From Neorhodopirellula pilleata (GTDB taxonomy: Bacteria; Planctomycetota; Planctomycetia; Pirellulales; Pirellulaceae), in NCBI RefSeq assembly GCF_007859915.1, contig NZ_SJPM01000010.1, positions 1 to 64,000 of the forward strand: a stretch of 64,000 nt of DNA, in the 5' to 3' direction. The notes under the pieces were generated by a model. That model was not told the DNA's origin, did no database searches, and worked only from the letters and a program-made list of their open reading frames with translations. This document shows positions 1 to 7,648 of this stretch, in pieces. Every line of letters starts with the position of its first letter. Position 1 is the stretch's first letter. The position numbers were made by a program, and so were the translations under genes.

Positions 1-31
1 CGGCAGCATCCGCACGCTTGGGGCGTCCCAT
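1..31 (-). CDS. REP-associated tyrosine transposase, 5' end only (runs off window)
   Basis: The minus strand from position 31 reads the first ten codons (MGRPKRADAA) of the same Y1 transposase that is complete at 11716-12399; the rest lies outside the window. The upstream 99 bases are also identical to those before the complete copy, so this is a second copy of the element in opposite orientation. Whether it is intact cannot be seen. Confidence 0.75.
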   Translation of the reverse strand, partial: MGRPKRADAA

Positions 32-130
32 GTCGCGTTTCCCTGGAAGGAGAAGGAAAGTTGAGGTGCGAGTCTAAGGGGAAATGCCTTCCGGGTCAAC
101 AAAAACGGTACCGGACACCTTTTCTTCGCC
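1..130. repeat. Inverted copy of the 11617-11746 transposase leader
   Basis: Bases 1-130 are the reverse complement of 11617-11746 without visible mismatch. They cover the transposase start, its leader and the terminal inverted repeat (103-127, containing ACGGTACCGGACACC). Identity stops exactly at 130, where the 390-bp direct repeat begins at 131. The two copies point outward and bracket about 11.5 kb. Confidence 0.9.
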
Positions 131-428
131 AAACGAGCAGGCAAACCTGAGTCGAGGACGCGACGAACTTGAGCAAGACCGAAGAACCTGGGACACAAGA
201 GAACGCCGCGATCCAATCGTCGCCAACTCCATTCACACCACCGGGATGTTAATCGCGTGCGTCTTGCCGCTGGCGCTCGTCATGTTGTTGCTTTGGAACA
301 ATCGGAATGTGGAACATCGACTGGAGTTATCCGATGCGGTGCTCACCGAGTACCTGTTCGTCAACGATGCACCCAGACGAATGGAAGAAAAGGACTGTGA
401 CGTCCCGAAGCTCCCGGCACCAAAGTGA
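84..428 (+). CDS. Small membrane protein ORF, left copy (chimeric N-terminus)
   Basis: The ORF has 114 codons. From codon 17 it lies in the 390-bp repeat and matches the right copy at 6546-6905. The shared part has a charged, coiled-coil-like stretch (DELEQDRRTWDTRERRD), one hydrophobic segment (about residues 53-72, MLIACVLPLALVMLLLW) and a polar tail. The ATG at 84 lies in transposase leader DNA, so the first 16 residues are not native and expression is doubtful. Within the shared frame the two copies differ at 8 bases: five codons change silently and two change residue (T to A, V to A), which suggests past selection on this frame. No function is recognised. The gene may be a 5'-truncated relic. 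Confidence 0.45.
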   Translation: MPSGSTKTVPDTFSSPNEQANLSRGRDELEQDRRTWDTRERRDPIVANSIHTTGMLIACVLPLALVMLLLWNNRNVEHRLELSDAVLTEYLFVNDAPRRMEEKDCDVPKLPAPK

Positions 429-520
429 CACCAGACATCTCGCTGTAAGACAAAAGATCACCCGAATCCCGACCGGATATAGCTCCGGTCGGGGTTTGGG
501 CCTTTTGTTTATCTATCAGC
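131..520 (+). repeat. 390-bp direct repeat, left copy
   Basis: It aligns without gaps to 6608-6997 (offset 6477) with 15 mismatches by eye, about 96% identity. It carries the 3' part of the small membrane ORF and a terminator. The two copies enclose the five-gene operon. Its left edge abuts the inverted transposase leader. Confidence 0.92.
461..507 (+). terminator. Rho-independent terminator after the left small ORF
   Basis: A 16-bp stem pairs 461-476 with 485-500 (core CCCGACCGG / CCGGTCGGG, two G-U pairs) and is followed by CCTTTTGTTT. Differences in the other copy keep the stem paired. It should isolate the operon at 634 from upstream transcription. Confidence 0.8.
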
Positions 521-572
521 CCAATGGTTGTGCGCTCGGTTTACGTCCCAACCGAACTCTAGCGAGTTCTAT

Positions 573-612
573 CGACTTATATCGGGATTGTGGTATAACA
601 TCGAATAAGTCG
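573..612 (+). promoter_or_regulatory. Candidate promoter/operator of the five-gene operon
   Basis: An 8-bp inverted repeat (CGACTTAT at 573-580, ATAAGTCG at 605-612) brackets a TATAAC hexamer at about 594-599, 22 bases before the first gene. This could be a -10 box within an operator. No convincing -35 box is visible. Confidence 0.35.
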
Positions 613-633
613 CTAATTCTCTAGGCAAAACGC

Positions 634-1818
634 ATGGACCCATTGAAAAACCCCTATTCACCCGGCGCGGGAGCACCCCCGCCGGAGCTAGTGGGACGCG
701 AACCTGTGATCGAGCAAGCTCGGATTCTGCTTGGTCGTGTTTGCCAGGGCCGGGCCGAAAAAAGCATGTTACTGACTGGATTGCGGGGGGTTGGTAAGAC
801 AGTTCTGCTTAACGAGATCGAACGCATCGCATTGGAGTTCGACTACAGCACAATCGTTGTCGAAGCACACGAAGGAAAGAGCCTCGGCGATCTGCTGGCG
901 CCTCAATTTCGCAAGCTCCTGTTTGAGCTGGATCGCACAGCGAGAATGAATGCAGCGGTCAAACGGGGCCTCGCCGTGCTTCGGGCGTTCATCGGCTCGA
1001 TCAAACTAACTTCCGGCGAGTACTCCATCGGACTGGACATCGAGCCTGAGAAGGGAACCGCCGACAGCGGTGACATGGAATTGGACTTACCCGACCTGTT
1101 CATTGTGATTGGCGAAGCCGCCAAGAACTGTGGGACTTCCATTGCGTTGTTGATCGACGAGCTTCAGTACTTCGATGAGAAGGAACTTGGTGCTTTGATC
1201 ATGGCCATGCACAAGCTTCAACAAAAGCAACTTCCGTTCGTTTTGCTTGGCGCTGGCTTACCAATTTTGCCCCGTCTTGCTGGCGATTCCAAATCTTACG
1301 CAGAACGGCTGTTCAACTTCCCACAGATTGGTGCGCTCGATCGCGAAGACGCCGCGAAGGCATTGCAGCAACCCGCCGCCGATTCGGGTATCGCTTTCAC
1401 GGAATCCGCCCTCGAAGAAGTCTTTCGTTTGACGCACGGCTATCCCTATTTCGTGCAAGAGTGGGGTTACCAATGCTGGAACTCAGCACAGACGTCCCCG
1501 ATTGACACTGACATCGTTGAGACGGCTTCCGCAGTCGTCATGCCGCGATTGGATCAGAACTTTTTTCGAGTACGTTTCGATCGGCTCAAGCCGGGAGAGA
1601 AGAAGCTCCTTCGCGCGATGGCCGAACTTGGCGAGGGGCCATACCGAATGGGTGACGTTGCTGAAACGATGGAACTCAAAGTGACCAGTCTCGGACCACG
1701 ACGAGCGAGTCTTATCAAAAAAGGAATGATTTACAGCCCCAACTACGGCGAGATCGCGTTTACGGTTCCCATGTTCGACGACTTCATGCGTCGCGCGATG
1801 CCGGACTTGGAGGGTTGA
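634..1818 (+). CDS. AAA/STAND-like ATP-binding protein (operon gene 1)
   Basis: The 394-residue P-loop ATPase begins with the NPYSPGAGAPPPELVGRE leader common in AAA_16-like ATP-binding proteins. Walker A is GLRGVGKT (about residues 49-56) and Walker B is ALLIDELQYF (D175, E176). A lid region follows and the C-terminus (about 310-390) looks like a winged helix. There is no transmembrane segment, so the protein should be cytosolic. It opens an operon whose next gene starts within about 12 bases of its stop. Such ATPases often act as sensor or switch subunits in defence and mobile elements; that role here is inference. The ribosome-binding site is weak. Confidence 0.85.
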   Translation: MDPLKNPYSPGAGAPPPELVGREPVIEQARILLGRVCQGRAEKSMLLTGLRGVGKTVLLNEIERIALEFDYSTIVVEAHEGKSLGDLLAPQFRKLLFELDRTARMNAAVKRGLAVLRAFIGSIKLTSGEYSIGLDIEPEKGTADSGDMELDLPDLFIVIGEAAKNCGTSIALLIDELQYFDEKELGALIMAMHKLQQKQLPFVLLGAGLPILPRLAGDSKSYAERLFNFPQIGALDREDAAKALQQPAADSGIAFTESALEEVFRLTHGYPYFVQEWGYQCWNSAQTSPIDTDIVETASAVVMPRLDQNFFRVRFDRLKPGEKKLLRAMAELGEGPYRMGDVAETMELKVTSLGPRRASLIKKGMIYSPNYGEIAFTVPMFDDFMRRAMPDLEG

Positions 1819-1829
1819 GTCGAACAGCA

Positions 1830-2741
1830 ATGATACCTGAGGTAAACGAACTATTCGTGCTCACGAAATGCAATTTCTTCGCGACCAATCAAGTTTGGCC
1901 TCGTAAGACTCGCATGAACCCAGACGGCTGGCTCAAAAACTTTGACGCTGCCGATCGCCGCTTAGCGTGCCAACTGCTCAACAGTTTTCTTTACTACCCC
2001 ACTGACATGATTGACCGCATGTTTGTCTCAGCGGTGCAGGGCTTGAGCCGAATCGTCACAAGCAAAACAACCTGTTTGGCCGATCGGCGGCGGCAGTGGG
2101 CGCGCTTTTTGGATTCTGCCGTGTTCACCTTCCCGACAGGTGAGCAGCCCTTCGCCGGAGACAGCGGGCATCTCTATGTGCGGCGAGCTCGGAACTTGAT
2201 GTCGATCGACGAGGAGCAAATTGTTCCGCCCGAACAGGCGATCGAACAGTTGGTCAACGGCACAGCGAAACACGTCATCTTCGTAGATGACTTTGTTGGC
2301 ACAGGCCAGCAGTTTTTCAAGACTTGGCACAGGAAGTATCAAAACGATCGTTCATTTCAGAGCGTCTCGAAAACCAACGAATTTACCGCCTACTACTGTC
2401 CGCTGTTTTGTACGAAGTTCGCAGTCGAGGACCAATTGCTTGATGTCACGGATCGTGTTCAGATCCAGCCGACGCATTGGCTGGATGAACGCCAAAGCCT
2501 GTTCTCAGCAGAGTCAATCTGGTGGCCGGAGACGATGAAGCCCGAGGTGCATGACTTCATTTTTCGATACAGTATGAGGATCGGTTTGCCTGATTCGGGC
2601 GGAACCCAGGTCCGCGACTGGCAGGGTTACAACCAACTTGGACTGACAATCGGATTTCCTGATTGTGTTCCGGACGCGACGATACCCCTGTTCGATACAA
2701 CTATGAATGGTTGGCAACCGCTTTGGAGGCAGGGTGCATGA
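1830..2741 (+). CDS. PRTase-CE-like phosphoribosyltransferase-fold protein (operon gene 2)
   Basis: The 303-residue protein has a PRPP-loop-like motif, HVIFVDDFVGTGQQF (D153, D154, T158, G159), typical of the type I phosphoribosyltransferase fold. Its C-terminus (LGLTIGF...PLFDT...GWQPLWR) matches my memory of the PRTase-CE family described from bacterial conflict systems. No metabolic PRTase specificity is apparent. A TTG at 1815, directly after a GGAGGG stretch and overlapping the upstream stop, is an in-frame alternative start giving 308 residues. The stop overlaps the next start (ATGA at 2738). Substrate and activity are unknown; a role as effector or signal enzyme is inference. Confidence 0.75.
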   Translation: MIPEVNELFVLTKCNFFATNQVWPRKTRMNPDGWLKNFDAADRRLACQLLNSFLYYPTDMIDRMFVSAVQGLSRIVTSKTTCLADRRRQWARFLDSAVFTFPTGEQPFAGDSGHLYVRRARNLMSIDEEQIVPPEQAIEQLVNGTAKHVIFVDDFVGTGQQFFKTWHRKYQNDRSFQSVSKTNEFTAYYCPLFCTKFAVEDQLLDVTDRVQIQPTHWLDERQSLFSAESIWWPETMKPEVHDFIFRYSMRIGLPDSGGTQVRDWQGYNQLGLTIGFPDCVPDATIPLFDTTMNGWQPLWRQGA

Positions 2742-4603
2742 CCGATGTCGATACCATCCGCCACGAATTGAGTCGTCTTTTTGCTTACAAAGCAGAATGG
2801 CTTAAAGGCAATCTTTTCGATTTATTCACTCGGCCAAAGTACCTCGCGAGGCTTTCGGATGATGTGCCTTGTGTTCTCGTTGGCGGGCGAGGAACAGGCA
2901 AGACTACCGTACTACGCGGTCTTTCCTATTCAGGTCAATTTGAACTGAGCGACAAATCGCCTGAAACTGTCAAAGACTGGAATCACTTTGGCATTTACCT
3001 AAGAATCAACACCAATCGCGTAACAGCCTTTGGTGGCCCGGAAGTTGCCGATGAACGCTGGCAGAAACTGTTTTCGCATTACATCAACCTCGTATTCTGC
3101 GATCTGCTGCTTGAGTTTCTTAGTTGGTATGAAAACCATGCCAAAACCGAACTCGTTGCCGATGCGGTTCAGGTCCGAAAATTCTGTGCAAGCCTCTGCG
3201 TCGAACCAGCATCGACGATCAGCGAATGTCGTGAGTCCGTGAACTTCGGCATCGTGAACTTTGAATCATACATTAACAACATTGACGACGAACCCCCGGT
3301 CAAGCTGTCGCTTTTGGGAGCGCCCGTCGACCTGCTTGTTGCAGCGATTAAAGGACTTCCTGGTTTTGTTGAACGTCGATTCAGCTTCTTGATCGACGAA
3401 TACGAGAACCTCAATGAATCTCAGCAGCAAGTTGTCAATACGTTGATGAAGCACGCGAGTGATGCGTACACGTTTAAGATCGGCGTTCGCGAATTGGGTT
3501 GGCGATGCAAAACAACACTCAATCCCAATGAACAGCTTGTCAGCCCAGCTGACTATCGTTTGGTCAACATCACCGATGAACTGATACGCAACGATTTCGA
3601 TCAATTTGCAGAAGAAGTCTGCAACGCGCGGCTTGCGATGCTTCGGAAGGATCATCCCGAAGTACCGAGTTCTATTGTGGAGATGTTCCCAACTCTTGGG
3701 CTACAGGAAGAGGCACTCAAACTTGGTGTCGCCTCACAAGTGAAAGGACTTGCATCGCTGTTAAAGAAGAACTCAGACGAGAACGAATTGTTCTTAGCTA
3801 AACTCGATCCACTTGAACAGTACTTCATCAAGTGCCGAGCTGAATCCTCAGGCAAGAGTCTTGATGACATCGTTGACGAAGCAAGGCAGGACAAAAATTG
3901 GCAGTCGAAGTATGACAACTATGCCTACTCGCTGCTGTTCAATCTGAAACAGGGAAAGCGAGGCATCCGGAAGTACTATTGTGGTTGGAAAACATTCTGC
4001 TTGCTTGCCAACGGCAATTTGCGATATCTGATTGAATTGGTGGACGCGAGCATTTCAGCTCACCTGATATTGGGAGCGAAGTTGTCAGCGTCGGTCTCTC
4101 CCGATACTCAAACGAAAGCCGCACAGGAAGTCGGCAAAAAGAACCTGGGTGAACTCGAAGGGCTTTCGATCCACGGTGCGAAACTCACGAAGCTTCTCTT
4201 GGGGCTTGGTCGTTTGTTCGGCATTATGGCGGGCGACGCCGTAGGTCATGCGCCGGAAGTCAACCAGTTTGAGATCGTTGGTGAATCGAGATCAAAGGAG
4301 CTTGACGACTTGCTCAATTACGGCGTGATGCACCTTGCTCTTGTCCGACTAACAGGAACAAAAATTTCGGGAATGGACACCAAGGATTACGATTACTCCG
4401 TGCATCCGATCTTTGCACCCTTTTTCGTTTTTGGGCATCGCAAAAAACGAAAGATGAAACTCTCGCCAGAAGAGTTTCTGGGTCTAATCGACGACACCTC
4501 CAGCTCATTGGAGAAGATACTCGCAAAGAGCCAACGTACGATCGACCAGCCACTTCCAGATCAGTTGACTCTTTTTGAGATTTACTTTGATGGAAATTCA
4601 TAA
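2738..4603 (+). CDS. ORC/CDC6-like P-loop ATPase (operon gene 3)
   Basis: The 621-residue protein starts at the ATG of an ATGA overlap; an in-frame upstream ATG at 2663 is less likely. Walker A is GGRGTGKTT (residues 49-57) and Walker B is FSFLIDEYENL (D220, E221). A sensor-like stretch, FKIGVRELGWR, lies about 25 residues on. The C-terminal half is long and mostly helical. The architecture fits the ORC-CDC6-type conflict ATPases that I recall as neighbours of PRTase-CE proteins. It is probably a cytosolic DNA-binding or assembly ATPase of the system; no activity can be proven from sequence. Confidence 0.75.
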   Translation: MTDVDTIRHELSRLFAYKAEWLKGNLFDLFTRPKYLARLSDDVPCVLVGGRGTGKTTVLRGLSYSGQFELSDKSPETVKDWNHFGIYLRINTNRVTAFGGPEVADERWQKLFSHYINLVFCDLLLEFLSWYENHAKTELVADAVQVRKFCASLCVEPASTISECRESVNFGIVNFESYINNIDDEPPVKLSLLGAPVDLLVAAIKGLPGFVERRFSFLIDEYENLNESQQQVVNTLMKHASDAYTFKIGVRELGWRCKTTLNPNEQLVSPADYRLVNITDELIRNDFDQFAEEVCNARLAMLRKDHPEVPSSIVEMFPTLGLQEEALKLGVASQVKGLASLLKKNSDENELFLAKLDPLEQYFIKCRAESSGKSLDDIVDEARQDKNWQSKYDNYAYSLLFNLKQGKRGIRKYYCGWKTFCLLANGNLRYLIELVDASISAHLILGAKLSASVSPDTQTKAAQEVGKKNLGELEGLSIHGAKLTKLLLGLGRLFGIMAGDAVGHAPEVNQFEIVGESRSKELDDLLNYGVMHLALVRLTGTKISGMDTKDYDYSVHPIFAPFFVFGHRKKRKMKLSPEEFLGLIDDTSSSLEKILAKSQRTIDQPLPDQLTLFEIYFDGNS

Positions 4604-5528
4604 CGAGCCATTACCGTCGCTCGTCTACGAGGATCACGCTTCGTTTGAGCCTGAAGCCGACAGTCTTTACATCGGCTTCGAGGGCATCGAAGAACGAAGC
4701 GGTCATTTTCAAAATCTTGTTGCTTCCTCAAACTCAGTGAAGTTTCTTGAGGTGGTTCGGGAGGGAGAGACCGAATTTGAAACGAGATTGGTTGGAACTA
4801 CGGGAACGACGACTCACCGTCTCAGGAGTCGCAAGCAACTCGCTGAACTCTGGACAGCCCATGAGTCAGCTTCCGTTTATTTGGATATCACGGGCCTGCG
4901 GCATCACGTCTGGATTCCGCTGCTGCGTTCTGCCCTTAGCCTGTCAAATCCGGTTCATGTCATTTACGTTGAACCCGAACAATACCGCCACAGTTTGACT
5001 CCCACCGAGAGTCAAATTTTTGACTTGAGTGAGCGCATCGAGGGCATCGCACCAATTCCCGGCTTCGCATCGCTGCGTCGAACAACGGATGAATTTATAT
5101 TCCTTCCGCTACTTGGATTTGAAGGAACACGATTGGCTTACCTGCTCGAACAAGTGCAACCACTCAACGACAAAATTGTCCCGATCGTAGGCGTTCCGGG
5201 CTATTTACCCGAGCATCCGTTCAACAGTTTTCTGGGTAACCGTATCGCACTTCAGGAAACCGATGCGTGGCAGCGAGTGCGTTATGCAGACGCGAACTGC
5301 CCGTTTTCGTTGTTCTACTTGTTGGAACAGATCGAAAGGGAATTTCGACCTGAACATAGTAAAATTGCCGTGATCGGAACGAAGCCACATGCACTGGGCG
5401 GCGCACTGTTTGTACTGGGAGACCCGACTCGGCGGGAATTGATCTACGATCACCCGGTTCGCAAGACTGAACGGACCAGTGGAGTCGGACGATTGCTTCA
5501 ATACGAAGTCAGCGAGTTTATGCGATGA
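4590..5528 (+). CDS. Unrecognised conserved-looking protein (operon gene 4)
   Basis: The protein has 312 residues and its ATG at 4590 overlaps the preceding gene by 14 bases; an upstream ATG at 4575 is in frame. I do not recognise the family. Alternating hydrophobic beta-type strands (VYLDITGLRHHVW, PVHVIYVEP, KIVPIVGVPGYLP, KIAVIGTKPHALGG) suggest a Rossmann-like or CARF-like alpha/beta fold. The C-terminal YDHPVRKTERTSGVGRLL stretch is rich in charged and polar residues and could bind a nucleotide or nucleic acid. There is no signal peptide or membrane segment. It is invariably coupled by overlap to genes 3 and 5, so it should be a core component. Function unknown. Confidence 0.7.
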   Translation: MEIHNEPLPSLVYEDHASFEPEADSLYIGFEGIEERSGHFQNLVASSNSVKFLEVVREGETEFETRLVGTTGTTTHRLRSRKQLAELWTAHESASVYLDITGLRHHVWIPLLRSALSLSNPVHVIYVEPEQYRHSLTPTESQIFDLSERIEGIAPIPGFASLRRTTDEFIFLPLLGFEGTRLAYLLEQVQPLNDKIVPIVGVPGYLPEHPFNSFLGNRIALQETDAWQRVRYADANCPFSLFYLLEQIEREFRPEHSKIAVIGTKPHALGGALFVLGDPTRRELIYDHPVRKTERTSGVGRLLQYEVSEFMR

Positions 5529-6649
5529 GCAACGACTCGTTTTACACGCCTGACGAAATCGCCGCTTCGATGCTGGGGAAATGCACGCTCGATTCACCCG
5601 CCAGAATCGTCGATTTTGCGGCTGGGGATGGTGCTTTGCTGAGACGAGCAGTCGCTCAGTGGCCGACGGCAACCGTCTTCGCTACTGACATCAACCCTAA
5701 GGCAGTTCGGTCACTCCAGGCAGAATTTCCGTCTTGGAATATATCGAAGTGCGACTTTATGTCGGCGTCTTCGCGAGCGAAGGCGCAGGCCATTGAATCC
5801 CTTGCCGGACGCGGTGACGTAGTACTGTTGAACCCGCCTTTTTCGTACAGAGGTGCCGCTACTTTTCCCGTCAACGCATGGCAAGAAACATTCCATTGCA
5901 GCAAAGCGATGGCGTTTGTTTTGCTGTCTCTTGAGCATCTCACTGCGGGCGGGCAATTGATTGCGATCTTGCCGGAGAGTTCGCTTTTTGGCGACAAAGA
6001 CGCAAGGGCTTGGGAAGCTGTTAAGCAACGATTTACCGTGACCCGTGGTGCGACGGCGGGCCGTGGAGTTTTCAGCGGCTGTGCAGCACGATGCACAATC
6101 GTGCGTCTTACCCAACGAAAGCGAAAGCAAGCTGCAAAGCTGGTGGTTGATCAACCAAACTTTACCCTAGAGGTCACGCTGGTGCGAGGTTCGGTTCCTC
6201 TCTACTTGGATACCGGCAGTGATCGCACCTTGGTCCATTCGACAGACTTACAGCAATCGTCAGTCATTTTGAATGGCCATGTCGCTTCGTCCGAGCGACC
6301 ATCCGTTTGCGGACCTAGTGTGATGATTCATCGCGTAGGAATGCCGAGTATTGAAAAAGTAGCTCTGTACCTGCGTCGCAAGCGAGTCACGCTATCGGAT
6401 TGCGTCATCGGCTTGCAATGCAATTCGTCAGGCGATGCCATTGCTCTACACAAATTGATCAAGGCCCACGAGACTGAGTACAAACAACTGTACGCTGGCA
6501 CTTGCGCTCCGTACACCACGGTGCAGCGAGTCGTTGAGTTCCTCAATGGTATCGGTTGTCAAACGACTGTCCGGACTAAGAATAGAACACGTCCAGCAGT
6601 CGTTGACAAACGAGCAGGCAAACCTGAGTCGAGGACGCGACGAACTTGA
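5525..6649 (+). CDS. N6-adenine DNA methyltransferase-like protein (operon gene 5)
   Basis: The 374-residue class I SAM-dependent methyltransferase has a motif X-like start (FYTPDEIAASML), motif I VDFAAGDGALL (about residues 28-38) and catalytic motif IV NPPF (103-106). These are typical of gamma-type N6-adenine methylases of restriction-modification systems. A target-recognition-like region follows. The start is coupled by an ATGA overlap. The last 14 codons and the stop lie inside the right 390-bp repeat, so either the tail is overprinted on the small membrane ORF or it was changed when the repeat formed. No nuclease is in the operon, so DNA marking as self-recognition is inference. Confidence 0.8.
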   Translation: MSNDSFYTPDEIAASMLGKCTLDSPARIVDFAAGDGALLRRAVAQWPTATVFATDINPKAVRSLQAEFPSWNISKCDFMSASSRAKAQAIESLAGRGDVVLLNPPFSYRGAATFPVNAWQETFHCSKAMAFVLLSLEHLTAGGQLIAILPESSLFGDKDARAWEAVKQRFTVTRGATAGRGVFSGCAARCTIVRLTQRKRKQAAKLVVDQPNFTLEVTLVRGSVPLYLDTGSDRTLVHSTDLQQSSVILNGHVASSERPSVCGPSVMIHRVGMPSIEKVALYLRRKRVTLSDCVIGLQCNSSGDAIALHKLIKAHETEYKQLYAGTCAPYTTVQRVVEFLNGIGCQTTVRTKNRTRPAVVDKRAGKPESRTRRT

Positions 6650-6905
6650 GCAAGACCGACGAACGTGGGACACAAGAGAACGCCGCGATCCAATTGTCGC
6701 CAACTCCATTCACGCTACCGGAATGTTAATCGCGTGCGTCTTGCCGCTGGCGCTCGTCATGTTGTTGCTTTGGAACAATCGGAATGTGGAACATCGACTG
6801 GAGTTATCCGATGCGGCGCTCACTGAGTACCTGTTCGTCAACGATGCACCCAGACGAATGGAAGAAAAGGACTGTGACGTCCCGAAGCTCCCGGCACCAA
6901 AGTGA
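6546..6905 (+). CDS. Small membrane protein ORF, right copy
   Basis: The ORF has 119 codons from ATG 6546 (TTG 6534 is also in frame) and overlaps the methyltransferase gene by 104 bases in another frame. The stretch before the repeat (RIEHVQQSLTNEQANLSRG) runs smoothly into the repeated coiled-coil-like part. This copy may therefore keep the native N-terminus and be operon gene 6. One membrane helix (about residues 58-77) is followed by a 42-residue polar tail. A terminator follows at 6938. The synonymous-biased divergence from the left copy supports coding. Function is unknown; a membrane-acting effector is possible but unsupported. Confidence 0.55.
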   Translation: MVSVVKRLSGLRIEHVQQSLTNEQANLSRGRDELEQDRRTWDTRERRDPIVANSIHATGMLIACVLPLALVMLLLWNNRNVEHRLELSDAALTEYLFVNDAPRRMEEKDCDVPKLPAPK

Positions 6906-6997
6906 CACCAGGCAGCTCGCTGTAAGACAAAAGATCGCCCAAATCCCGACCGGATATAGTTCTGGTCGGGGTTTGGGCTTTTTGTTTATCTATCAGC
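6608..6997 (+). repeat. 390-bp direct repeat, right copy
   Basis: This is the partner of 131-520. It begins inside the last codons of the methyltransferase gene and ends just before the attC-like region at 6998. Confidence 0.92.
6938..6984 (+). terminator. Rho-independent terminator ending the operon
   Basis: The same long stem as at 461-507 is present, with arms around CCCGACCGG / CTGGTCGGG, followed by CTTTTTGTTT. It is the likely transcription end of the operon starting at 634. Confidence 0.8.
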
Positions 6998-7171
6998 GGC
7001 TAACCCCGCAGCACCTGAATCGAAGTCGACGGCAACTCCCTAGTCGTATAGGCCCACCTCGTGAACAGTAATTTCCAAGTCGGTATTTGTTCGGTAGAGC
7101 ACCCGCTACCGAATGACGCGATTGACTTTGTGTCACGTGAAGTTGTCTCAACACGGACTGCCATGCTAGGC
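6998..7171 (-). other. Degenerate attC-like site (attC0)
   Basis: GGCTAAC at 6998 and GCTAGGC at 7165-7171 could be decayed simple sites. The right edge GCTAGGCGAC is complementary at 8 of 10 positions to the other end of cassette 1 (7507-7516), as expected for a cassette boundary. An 8-bp palindrome (TTCGGTAG / CTACCGAA) lies near the middle. The internal sequence does not resemble attC1-8. Confidence 0.35.
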
Positions 7172-7498
7172 GACCGGTGCGTCCGGATTCCGCCACCAGG
7201 CATCCTCGCGATATGCGGCGGGGATGTCGTCAGTGATCGCGAAGTCTATGCCCAACGAGTTGAGAGTGTCGTACCACAGATCACGTTTGGATTCCGGAAG
7301 TCGTTTGCCGCACCATGGACAGAATTGCATGCCGAGTGACGACGTACCACCATCGCGGATTGGCATGCCAAATTCGTCAATGTGCGGATAGTAGATCACG
7401 ACGACGTCGGGGCAATCACGTAAGTTCGAGTGCTGGTCGCACTCGTAGCCGAGTTGGCGACCCATCGTGTCGCAGCAGATTCTATCGGGATTAACCAA
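7166..7498 (-). CDS. Integron cassette 1: DUF6980-like small protein
   Basis: The 110-residue protein starts at TTG 7498, just inside the cassette. It has an early Cys pair (RICCDTMGRQ), a CDQHSNLRDCPD stretch and FCPWCGKRLPESKRDLW, a four-cysteine knuckle that matches a short zinc-ribbon-like family I recall as DUF6980. The reading frame is open to 7603 through attC1, but that part is not cassette coding. The TAG stop sits in the decayed boundary at 7166. No biochemical role is known. Confidence 0.6.
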   Translation of the reverse strand: MVNPDRICCDTMGRQLGYECDQHSNLRDCPDVVVIYYPHIDEFGMPIRDGGTSSLGMQFCPWCGKRLPESKRDLWYDTLNSLGIDFAITDDIPAAYREDAWWRNPDAPVA

Positions 7499-7509
7499 TT
7501 CGGTAGGTC

Positions 7510-7644
7510 GTCTAACGTAAGGTTTTACGACACCGCCCTGAATAAAGCGAGCGACGTTTAATTTACAAGAAATATACCAATGTGAGACCGCGTTGCCAAG
7601 CATGGAAAGTGTGTCGAAGGGCTAGCGCAAAAACAATCTTGGGC
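7510..7644 (-). other. attC1 integron recombination site
   Basis: The site is 135 bp, bounded by GTCTAAC and CTTGGGC (first base of the core changed), with an inner inverted pair near GGTTTTACG / CGCAAAAAC. The body shares the CACCGCCCTGAA and AAGCGAGCGAC blocks with the other seven sites. Orientation follows the minus-strand cassette genes. Confidence 0.85.
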
Positions 7645-7648
7645 GACG

